From Lutraria lutraria (lineage: Eukaryota; Mollusca; Bivalvia; Venerida; Mactridae), in assembly GCA_964023205.1 (NCBI GenBank), contig OZ026833.1, positions 44,423,137-44,487,136 of the forward strand: a stretch of DNA of 64,000 nt, written 5' to 3'. The notes beneath the pieces were generated by a model. That model ran no database searches and had not been told where the DNA came from. It saw nothing but the letters and a program-made list of their open reading frames with translations. Made by a program: the position numbers and the translations under genes. Below are positions 49,301-61,300 of this stretch, piece after piece (within the stretch, counting starts at the first letter, position 1; every line of letters begins with the position of its first letter).

Positions 49301-52300
49301 CAAGTTATATGTGTAAGATTTTACCAACTAAAGAGTTCTAGTGGTTCATGTCCGACATTTGTAAGAATTGAATAAAACAATTGTAATTGGAAATAAAAGG
49401 TCGGACTAAACTTTCATTTCCTGTCGTTTATCGAAGTGTAAACTCCCTCAGACCTCATAACACACATTTCACATAAAGCCCTTCGGTCTATATTCAATGT
49501 GTTATGACGTTTGATGGACTTTACTGAAAAACGAGACCTGCATGATTTTTCTCGCTCCTAAATCACTTTATGTCATGCCTCATGGAACCAACAGCTGACC
49601 AATTTACACCTGACATAGTGACAATTTATGTACACTGGCCAACGCCACAACACAAGTTTTATGAAAGAACTGAAACCCTACACGTGCTAAAGAAACTGTA
49701 AATCTATGAAAACAGTTCTGAATAATTCATGATTCAGCTCCTATGCCATGGCCATAAATGTATTTGTTAATTTGGTCAGTTCAGTTGTATTTGACGCCGT
49801 TAGTGTGCGACTTGAGAACCGACTTGAGCTCGACAAAAAATCCCTTAAAACTTATCTGCAGTCTCTATGCACTACTAAAGGCAAAAACACAATACGTACC
49901 TTAAAAAGAAGAAAATGAAATGCCATCATGGCCTTGTAAGTTTCCAACCACTTGAGTGACAGTGATCAGACGGTGCTTGCAAGCTATTCTCGTGAAAATC
50001 ATCCCCGTAGTATCGTGGAATCTCCCGAAGTAACGCTGACTGCGATACCTCGGAATAAATTAAAAGCCGAAGTATCGCGCAATACTCCATCAAGCAGGGG
50101 GGGGGGGGGGGTCGATTTAAATCACTGGAGTAGTATGACTAATGTGTACTTATAACTAGGCATTTCTTGTACGTCGGAAAGTAAAACACCGAAGTTGTTG
50201 TAAGAAAGCCGAGGTAGTAGTATGTAGGCTATACTTCTACATCGGAAAATAAAACTCCGAAGTTGTAGTAAGAAAGCCGAGGTAGTAGTATCAAGGACTT
50301 ATATACATACATGTATATAAGTCCTTGGTAGTATGTATACTTCTACATCGGAAAATAAAACTCCGAAGTTGTAGTATGATCTATCCCGATGTAGGATAAT
50401 ATGAACTCCGACATTGAACGGTTCTTCTACTTCGGAAATTGGCATAATTCCGAGGTAGTAGAACAGATATGGGTTTATATAGCAAATCATAGTACTACTT
50501 CGGGGGTGTACTGTGGCTTTCCATAGGCTCGCGTGTGAGTTACTATCCATGAAATGCTCGTTTGCCTTACTATATATCTGTACTGAATGTTTCCACGCCA
50601 GATACTTATCAAAACGATTTAAAATGAACTTCTACGAGAATTAATGGTAACATCATGTTTAATTTTGTGTATTTTATGAAGAAAAGAGCCCGTTAACATT
50701 CATTTTTGTACCAATTTATTATGATTCGTGTGGTTTACTAAAGCTGGATTTGCAATTTTGACACAATTCAAACAATGTTCTCGAAAACCATAGAACGTAC
50801 GAGAACGCACTCAGTACCATTATTTGCAGAAAGTTAGTGCGCATATGATAGGCTAGGTCTAGTTTGGGTTCTGGAAACGTTTGTCAACTAAAATATACAA
50901 AATAGTGAACTTACCGAGCCTCAGCAGCCGCCATTACTCGTTTGGATTACTATCCGAAGTCACGTGATTCCCCCCGTGTAATCGACTGTTAACCATCTCT
51001 AACGTAATATGCATTGTATTGGTACGATATGATACTACAAGTAAAGAAGTTGCTGCTCTTCGTAGCAAAAATATAGCGTTGCCCAAAATGGGAATCGAAG
51101 CCGAACGGAAGTAGTGAAGTTCCGAAATAGACTAGGATGTGTTTTCTTATGTAAGGCTATGCAATGAAAATAGGTATCTTCTGGGCGAGGACAATTTTGA
51201 TCGCAAGGACATGATTTATATATTATTTGCATACCACTGTTATGAGATGCTGTTTATAAAATATGCAAGTTGGTCTTGTAGTTTCTGCCATGAAGATTTT
51301 TGAAGATGTGTGTTATATAGCTCCTGTGACTTGTTTATGCATCATACTTGAACCAGTTAATATATATATAGCATTTATAGAGGTCCACACAAGGAACAAT
51401 ATATATTATAAAATTATATACTTGTGAAGTTGGGTCATAATTCGATCACCAATTCGGAGTTTTTTTTCATTGTAAATTGTAATAAGTGTATGTCTCCGAA
51501 ATGTAGCTTTGAAATTAAATTTGCATACATATGAAATTAATTATGCCTTTGCCTAAGAGAAAAAACTGACACAGACCATGAACTGAGGCAAAACCATAAA
51601 GATACGATTTTCACCTTCAGATTTTTCTGTATATGAAAATAAAATTTATTGAATAAAATAGAAAGCTACATGACTTTGATCTTAAATATTAGCAATATTG
51701 TTTTATTCCACATGAGACATTACCGTATGAATAGCAACAAAGTTGAAAACGAGAACTAGTCAGGACAAACTTTACTCAACAATGACCATTAAGGGCCCAC
51801 GACTCTTCCAGAATTAATACGAGCGTAAAATCCTGTGTGTTGACTTAATGTGTAAGAAATCAAGGACCTATAACACTGCCGAAAATGATCAAAGCCCAAA
51901 ATCTCGAAAATGCACACTGCACTGCTAAGCTTTGTGACAAACATTCCTGTGAATTTTCAAAACCTGTGATGCATGTGCAACTCCCCTTGGTAAAGATCGT
52001 TCCTATAAATTTTCATACAAATCCCATCAGTAGTATAGCAGAACTTTACTGACAATGACTTTGTCCTCTGTACGTGCTATCTATGTATCGCTCCCTTTAC
52101 GATGTTTACAATGAAAAAAGTTAACATATCAGAAAATTTAATTAATAGGCCTGCATATCATATCATCGTAACATATCAATATTTTTGAAGGGTTTAGGAA
52201 AGTTTAAATAACATTAATGGAGACATAAGATTTACCTAGAAAAAAAATCAATTTTACTTCATAACGCGTAGATAAGCTGACTAATTTGGTCGATGATATA

Positions 52301-55300
52301 ACAGAGCGAACAAGGGCATGTACGAAAGAAATATTTTTTAAAACGAAACTAAGAAATGCAGCTATTGAGGATTTCGGTCTGTAATGGGCACCTCCCGGAA
52401 GCAGCGTTCATTACTGTTATTCCTTTTTTAGAAACTGTAAAACATTTACTTTTTAAATTTGAGCAAATTTCACCGTCCCATTATTTAGATTTTTATATTT
52501 GAAGTGTCACAACCCCTCTTATCATTTTTGCCCAAATTTGAAAAACGAAGGCATATTTAGAAAAAAATGCATATGAATAAGTTTTTGTACAATTTATTTT
52601 TGTTTACATTTTGGACCCATTCAGTTAACGAAATGAACTTAAGGAACAAATGAACATTGCTTTTAGCATGTTTTTCATCTAAAATAAACGCATATGTATA
52701 AAACAGACTCCCGTTTTCACAGAAGCAAAAATTGCAGTGCCCCTGTTTGTGTGCATTCTATAAGACTTACATAAAAAACATCTTCAAAGATATATAAACA
52801 AGATATGAACATATAAAACACTTTGATCAAGTAAATTTTCGGTCATAAAAGTTTGAATTTGATACATGATCGGGTTTTTTTAATTGCTTTAAACTATCTT
52901 GTATGTTTATTCATTTTCTTAAACACAAGCATACTTTCCCTTTGATATCTTAGCTAGTTAATTGAGAAAAATGTTCTTTTAAGAAGAAACAACAACAAAT
53001 AATAGACTCCGATCGGGGATTGAACCCTGGACCTCTTATTTCACAAACGAGCATCTTACTACTGCACCACTGGCAATCAATGACGTCATTCGGAATAAGG
53101 CAAAAGTCTACTAAATTATTCTAAATTTAGAAGTTTGAAATCCTTAAATGTAATAACAGTACATAAATTCATAACACCAGATGGCATTACGTGTCTATAA
53201 TTCAATTATTTCACGTCTACATTTTATCACTTTGTTACACAAATCTATTCACTACCACCAACACTGTTCACTACTACCTCACCAGTGGCTTTCAGTTACA
53301 TGACCCCAAACATGCGTTGCGCTGAGGCAATCAGTTCGGTAACGACAATAATTTGTTATAAAATCTCTTACTATACATCAAACCTGGGCGTGGTTCGTAA
53401 ACATTTGCGATTTTGATTGGCTATCAAAATTGAATGGGGTGCGTCGAACTCGTTGATTTCATGAGACGATAACTTTAATTGTTAATTGCTCAGCTTAGAA
53501 AACACAGTAGGTGTCGTTTTCGAATTAACATTACCATCTTATTTGATAACGGATTTCAAAGCGGTTTTCGTTATTATGTAGCGGAAATATTAATCTAGGA
53601 ATGCGTGCCTCAGAATTTTGATACCTGTTTTTTATCTATGGCGTATTACGTAATAAACAGCGGGGTTCTGTGTACGGAATTTCTTTAAAGTCAAGTACAA
53701 AAATGTATCTAATCTTTCACCTGAATATGCATCAAAATCAACCAGCACCTTATATTCAACAGTAATACGTTGAGGATGGAATGGATTTGAGCTCAGAGAT
53801 CAACTGTAAGGTGTATAACATCTGAGCCTTTACACAGGCCTAATGGTCCAAATTGAAAGAATGACCAAACAGTAAGAAACATTGAAATCATGCATTTCTG
53901 GATATTGATTGTTTATATAATAACTAAGACAATACCAGTTCCTCGATAATAAAACAAATTTAGATCTAGAATTCGTCGAAAGCTATGTGAAAATCGATTG
54001 TTACAGCAAAATGTTGGCTCTTATTAACGCATATAAAGCACACTTAATGCTTTCCTTTTAATTTCCTTCTGAATTGAATTACTTTGTGGGCGGTGTCAAA
54101 TTACATCTAAAGTGATGATTGACAGTTTTTGTCGAGAGAAAACATGCTTACGTGACAGAAATTAGGACAAACTGTAAATCAGTTATCGTTCATATTATGA
54201 ATTTATGCGACATATCACTGAGCTCCGCTTCGCGCCACTTGTGATATTTCCCATAAAATTCAAAATATGAACGATAACTAATACGTAAATTACATGCGAT
54301 ATTAGTTTATAGAAGACCAGTCAAATGTAATATTTGTTTCAAATCACGTGCAATGCACTTTATACAGTGGGTTTATTTTAGTATATAATTATGGTTTAGT
54401 TTTTAAATCTATAAATTGGTGAAACTTGATTTGACCTCACATCAAAGCCCGATACCTTAACCACTCTACATTACGACCATTTCAATATAACGAATGCAAT
54501 CAAAACTGTGGAAAAGGCCACACTTGAGAAAGACAAATTGTGGCCTTAACTGACAGTTGTCTAATCGATGACAGTTTTTAAAATAATGGCCTTTATTCGC
54601 AGGTGACCTTTATTCAGAGATAGTCGCTTGACTGCACTTACTTACAGACTTTCTTTAGCTTGTTTGTTAATATCGTTTTATTGGGTCCACAATCCTGTCT
54701 CTCAGTGGAAATTCTTTAAAAAAATGTGATGTTGAGGCCATATTTTTAAAAAATGTTACAATGCCCAAACTTTTAACAGTGGGTAGGTAGGAAGATATTT
54801 TTAGCGAACAAGAACACTATATTCCCAATGTGAGCTTTTGCGATTTCCTTGCGTGTGGCGTGCGTCGTGAAGTGGCGTTTAAACATCTCCTCCTACATCA
54901 ATGTTCCAATTGCAACAACTGTTTTTAAAATTCATTAAAAACTCTGGTTGCCACGGCATCCAATATGAAAAACTTTAAAAATGTTTTTGTCCGAAACCAC
55001 AAGGCCTAGAGCTTAGATATTTAGTTTGTACTGTTGTCTTGTGAACCTCTACCAACATTATCCAAATTATGACCTTGGGGTCAAAATCGGCTCCGCCCAA
55101 GGGGTAACTTGATTTTACATACACCTCTCATACAGGAACATTTTTAGATCTTCTTGTCAGAAACTACATTTATTATTTATTACATCGGATTTAACGCCAT
55201 TTTCAACATTATTTCACTTATATCGTGGCGGGCAGTTAACCTAACCGGTTTCCCTACCATGGACTTCATTTAGGCCTTAACCGGTTCTAATCACATTTTT

Positions 55301-58300
55301 TCCGCAAGTTACTACCAAGCTACCCCACATATTTCAGAAGTGGAGTCTTCAGTTAAATTCGTTACGGACAGTGTAAGCCTCACTCGGGGTTCGAACTCAC
55401 AACATCTTGGTCAGTAGACCAACGCTCTAACCACTGAGCTAACTGGGCGGGTCAAGAACTACGATGTCTAGAGCTTAGATATTTGGTGTGTACTATTGTC
55501 TAGTGAACTTCTACCAAGGTTGTACAAATTATGGCTCTTGTGTCAAAATTGGCTCCGCCCTGGCGGTAACTTGATTTTACAAAAACTCATGTAGGAAAAT
55601 TAAAAAGATCTTCTTGTCAGAAACCACAAGTCCTGGAGCTAAGATTGTTGGTGTAAAGCATTTACTCGTAGTCATCGTAGTCCAAGTTTGTTCAAATTAT
55701 GATCCCGGGGTCAAAATAGACTCTGCCCAAGGGAGTAATATGATTTACTATTAGGTTTATGTAATTAAAAATTGGAAATTCTTTCCCCAAAGAAAGCAAT
55801 GCGTTGTTGAATTATCTACCCTAATTTTTATTCTAAAATGATTTATATGGTTTTACAGTGTTATTCTCCCCAAATCAAAGATTAAAATGAAAGCAGCCAC
55901 AGTCTTTTTTTCTGGGGAGCGATTATAGGGCCGTCATGGCCATCTTGTTTATTTTGGTAACAATATATGCATGTACTGAATACGAAAAACTGGATTAGAG
56001 AACGACAAAAATGTTATAGTCGCGAAAAACCTTTTACGGAAAAATTGAGTTTAACAACACATTTGGATAATGTGCTCCCATGCCCGCAAAGATCATGGTC
56101 CGAGAATATAAAACTTGATACATGTACCATGCATTCTCTAAGCTCAAGTCTCATAATTCGTTGTTTGTTGTTTGAAACAAACAAGTACGGTAATATCATA
56201 ATGCTGTCTATTGTACATTATGCTGTCAGCGTAATTGACCGTAATATGTATGTGAACATTATTCAGTAATTCATTTTCATCCAGCATTAATCGTGAATCA
56301 ATTTGATATTTGAGCCCTGAGTCAGTTTTCAAATTTATAACCTTGGCGCCATATCAGCTGTTCAAATGAGCACATGTGATTTAACTGCGAATAAAAGCCA
56401 TTCCATTTTCATACATTTTGGCCTTGGCTCCCAAAACTGGTCTAGATTTTACAATTCATCTCATTTCAGTTATTGTGGTATGCTAAACATGGAACTATGA
56501 CATCATTTACTCGGGATGGTACAAAAATCGTTGTAGGCTGCGTAGGTTACTGCGGTCATGCTATACCGTCCGGGGAAATCGTTTTACAATTGAACCCATC
56601 TGAAGGTGAGCACAGACGTTTAATCTTACCCTCAAAATAAACAAACATATGTCTATATACGACGGATGATCCAAAATAAACAGGACTTTCGCGCTCTTGA
56701 CACAACTTATGGTTAAATTGTTAATAACTAAACATATTTTCAAACCGCTATCCAATCTGCTTGATTTTTTATGAATTTTGACAAAAATTGTTCGACCATA
56801 TTCCGACAACGACGCCATATATTACCATGGTAACGTGCATCCGGAGCACTAGAAATTGAAATCATGAATATACATGTGATGACACTAATGTTTTAGTCAG
56901 AATTCCTTTTAAGGACATGAAATTCCACCAAGTCATCATACAAAGTGTATACAACATCGTATGAAAATTTGACTTAATTTGGATGTTGCATATAAAAATA
57001 AACGAACTTCGTACAAAACAAGTGACAACGTAAACGACGTCAATATGTCGACGTCGCACCACACTGAACTTAGATCTGTGATAAAAGATTGCAAATAATT
57101 AGACAACAGGCCTACGTAGACATATAATATGATTCAAGAAACGTGTCTGAGAAAGCATGTCAGTCAGATATAGGTAATCAATTAAAGGTTTGTTGTTAGA
57201 AAAAGATCAATGAACTATTATTTGGGTAGGGTCCCGAATGAGAAAAAACAGTCGCAACGTCAATGCCGTCGGTTGTGGACGCGCTGGCCAAGGATCGACG
57301 GCAGATAGTTAGGGGTTTGTCAAAATGATATGTTTGATGAAGATTATGGCTAGAAAAAAGAGGTCTAATTAAAGACCTTCAAATTAGAATATATATTACA
57401 GATGCATCGTTTTTAAATGCGATCCACTTTCACTGTTCAACTTTTTTCTGTAGAAACCTACTGCACACATTGCAGAAGAGGGCACCTGGAACCCCCAGAT
57501 AACTTTATTCTTCACATGGACAATGCCTTTTCCCACACTGCCTGCAGAAAAAAATATATTGAAATGGCCATTCAAGCATTTTGCAAATTAACGCATGCAG
57601 CAAACTCACCAGATTAGGCCTGTTTGATTTCGCTATTTTCCCGGTAGACAAAAAATTACTTAAGAGTCAACGAGTTGATTCCCTAACTAATTTGAGAACA
57701 GCAACCGCACAAATTATAAACAAATACGATTCTGAGGGGTATAACGCGGGTATATCGTCAAAATCGTTGCATTCAGCTTTATGAGGAGTATTTTGAGAAA
57801 TAATAACTTTAAATACCGACGTGAAATATGTGACGTCGTTGACGAAAATGTCGTTGTTATTACCGTGCGCCGGACAGCCAATATTAAAGCCCCATTAGCT
57901 TTTTAAATTTATAATTTACAGAAAAATAGATGTAATGATAATAAAATATAAGAAATATATTTTATTTGCTCTAAAACATATTTACACAATGCCTTTTTTA
58001 GCCACATCTCGTAGAAATGTTGTCAGACGCTTTTTCTTATTTTTTGCAATATCATTGAAACAAATCTGTGCTCTATTTCTATGTGTACTTCGTGATTAAA
58101 AAAGAAAATTTCGGAATGTTTTTATTGCAAGTAAAAGTCAATTTCACTGATAAGATATCTTTCCTGGTAAAATAACACCTACTTTAATTTTAACATCCAA
58201 AATGCTAATGGGGCTTTAAGTGTTGTTAAAGAAATATCTGTATAATTTGTTTTAGTTGTACATTTCAGTTGATATTGATACAGAACGTAGCAGAAAGTTG

Positions 58301-61300
58301 CAGCATTATATTGATGTAATTTTCTGTCGGTTTATTGAACCATTTTCACGCAGCGACAAAAGTCCTGTTTATTTTTTATCACCCCTCGTACAAGCATTTA
58401 TCTTATTTACAACTGCCATTAAGATCACAATATAATCTCCAAAAAACGGGTGCGTAAAAAGTTCATTTATTTATATTCATGCTAGAAATCTTGTCACGAA
58501 TCATTCCCTTTATCATAAAGGTCATATTCATTGTTATGACTATAAAATATGACGGATCAATCTTGCTGTTGTGAGTCACGTGTTTAAGTATTCGTGTAGT
58601 CTTCACCTTCCATTCTGTTCACTAGTAAAGACCAAAGCTTCATACTCCATACATATATCACTGTAACACGGCTTTGATGTATACATTCTTGTGTATGAAT
58701 ATAAAATATAATACGTCTTAAGACAACGATCTTTGTGGTAAAATGAACCCTAACGATAGCAGCAAGAGCAACAGCTACTACGTCAACATCAATGGCAGCA
58801 ATAGCATCATCAGGAACCACATCATTACAACAATGGCAACAACAACAACAACGTCTATAACATCGTCATCTGCAGAACCACCATCACCACGACAACAACA
58901 AAAGTAACAATAGCAACAACAGCAACGACCTTCACCACGACAACAACAGTAACGACCTTCACCACGACAACAACAGTAACGACCTTCCCCACGACAACAA
59001 CAGTAACGACCTTCACCACGACAACAACAGTAACGACCTTCACCACGACAACAACAGCAACGACCTTCACCACGACAACAACAGTAACGACCTTCACCAC
59101 GACAACAACAGTAACGACCTTCACCACGACAACAACAGCAACGACCTTCACCACGACAACAACAGTAACGACCTTCACCACGACAACAACAGCAACGACC
59201 TTCACCACGACAACAACAGCAATTATACTCCAAACACTCGATACATCTATAGCACCTCGATTGTGCTGGATAAATACTTTATTGTAAAAAGTAGTAAACG
59301 GGTAGTCGCAATGGCTCTTATTATTAACGAGTACAGTAAAACCTGTCCTTCCGACCACCTTTTACAAGCGACCTCCTGTCTTGTGCGACCGCTCTCAATT
59401 CCTCCCGAGATTTTTTAACGTTATTTTAACTTAGTTATGCGACCACCTGTCCAACGCGATTAACGACCAGCATTTTCTGTCCATATCGTAGTTGTTAAGC
59501 GACCACTGGTGTGTTGTCCTGACTGTGTGATTGTTTGTATCACCAAAACAAAAAGATTGTCGGCAAACCGGAAAAAAATAAGTTTAGAGGAATGGAGAGC
59601 TGTGATAAATAAACCTTCAAATCAGGAGCAATCTCAGAAAGTTGCCATCCGTTCTTCTAAACTGTGATTTTTTTATCTAAACAGTATTTTAACATTTTAA
59701 ACAAATGGTTTTAATATGTTTTATAAAATAATCACTTTTAAATCAATAATGTTAAATATTTTCTTAAGATTTTATGTACTAAGTACTGTTTTGGAAGTTT
59801 CATTTGTCTCTGTATAAAATGTTTAACCGTGGCCTAATTAAATGTACATGGTTTCTTACTATTTCATAGTATGTAACTCCAATCCTTAGTAAAGAGACCA
59901 CCTGTCTTCAGATACCATATTTTAGTTCTCCCTTGAGTGGTCGCTTAAGACAGGTTTTACCGTACACGGAATTTTATTTTAGAAAGCCTATTGGAAAGGC
60001 AATTAATTTAAAATGTGAAATCGATTTTTTATAAAATGGTTCATTCCTTTTCAGTGCTTAATCTGAACGAGGCGACACTGCTATGCGAGTGATTATATAC
60101 TGAAGGGGCGGGCTGGAGGAGACGGATAGTAAACATGGGCGGTGCCTAAAGAAAGCTTCGAAGCTTCCCCTAATTCATTTAAAACATGTACTAGACACTG
60201 TAGACACTTGTCTGCTAAATCTTAAACAACATTTTGATGCCAAAATGATTCCACTACAATAATAAAATTATAACAGGAGATGGAAATTGTCATTAAGAAG
60301 TCAGAATTGGTCAGAAACTTACCATAGCCCCGTCCTATTCTACATCGCCCCAGTCCTAAGTGGAAGACAATAACACTCTAGAAAAGAAGATTTTTACAAT
60401 TTCCTATGAGACAATGGACACAAATTATTTATCATAATCATACAATTATTATCATTAACAATTTGGAATTAATTTTGATGGTTATTCATTATAACCCATA
60501 GAAAGGTCCCCTTCTGGACTTCAGAGAGAACCAGTTTTCAAGGGTTTGTGTACATGTATTTTTGTGCACGTAGAGACATCAAGATTCGGCAACCAACCAC
60601 TGACGAAGGCTGCTTGAAACATGTATACATGTAGACGGTCTCCTACACAGAAAAGTTTAACCATCAACATTAGTTCATGCAATGTCAAACTTGATTTATA
60701 TTGAGGTGGTATTGTCATAAAAGTTGGTTTTGTTCCTGACGTGATTCTTACAAAAATTATTGAAGTACAGTCAATCCTGTAGTATCAGCCCCCTGTGAAT
60801 AAAGTCCGCCGTGTGAATAAAGGCCATTATTTTAAAAAGCGTCAATTATTATTTAGAACAAAATGACCTCCGAATAAAGTCCATCTGTCAATAAAGGCCA
60901 TATTATATATTCTCAAGGGTGACCTTTGTTCACAGGTTTGACGGTTCTTCAGTTTTTGGAAACTGAGCGATAGCTTCCTGATTGGGAAGCACTAATGGGG
61001 AATCCCTTGAATAGGAAGTATGCCCGACTTACATACTTCGCAAGCAATTTGTTTTTTGTATTTGTAAACGTGACTTTCTGAATGATTGTTTACTTTGACA
61101 ATATTTTATTACACATGTATGAACGTCAATTTTGTATCAGTAATTTACAGTAGAACATGGTTATAATGAATTCAAACAGACCCGAATAATGCCGTCATGA
61201 CATATTTGTGTTTCACTGTATTCGTAGAGGCCTTGACATGACAAGGGTCTTGACTACTCCACTTATCCGAGTTTGCACAATATCGGACTTCACCATAACC

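Larger units (their letters stand above)
39874..50978. mobile_element. 11.1-kb unit bounded by long inverted repeats (unclassified)
   Basis: 39874-40345 and 50519-50978 are inverted copies, about 99% identical by eye, with ends reading CACGG(T/G)GGGAATCACGTGAC. A second homologous inverted pair lies just inside (42026-42300 and ~50250-50518). On the left the two parts are separated by a 1.68-kb insertion; on the right they are adjacent. The rest of the interior has no recognisable transposase. No clear target-site duplication is visible (flanks ..tttatc and taatcg..). It lies wholly in GON intron 5. Candidates are a long-TIR or foldback transposon, or an inverted duplication of a promoter plus first exon. 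Confidence 0.75.
56660..58388 (+). mobile_element. Mariner-like transposon in GON intron 6
   Basis: Terminal inverted repeats of ~31 bp: left cgacggatgatccaaaataa with acaggactttcg, right inverse cgaggggtgataaaaaataa with acaggactttt. TA is present on both sides. It is 1729 bp long, of which 328 bp is a nested MITE, so the original was about 1.4 kb. The left end lies 55 bp after GON exon 6. Confidence 0.85.

Noticed and set aside
53010..53086. Functional tRNA gene
   Set aside because: A and B boxes are present but the acceptor stem does not pair; SINE head or pseudogene is likelier.
55967..56269. ORF with REKPF resembling a zinc-finger linker
   Set aside because: No Cys/His ligand pattern follows; too short and degenerate to support.
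58743..58910. Plus-strand Thr/Ser-rich frame as a mucin-like exon of the GON gene
   Set aside because: The phase does not fit exon 6 (phase 1 leads to a stop), while 63780-63883 fits exactly.
58778..59358. 151- and 167-residue minus-strand ORFs (CCCRGEGRY or VVVVKVVT repeats)
   Set aside because: They exist only because the 27-bp minisatellite period is a multiple of three. No splice, start or family support.
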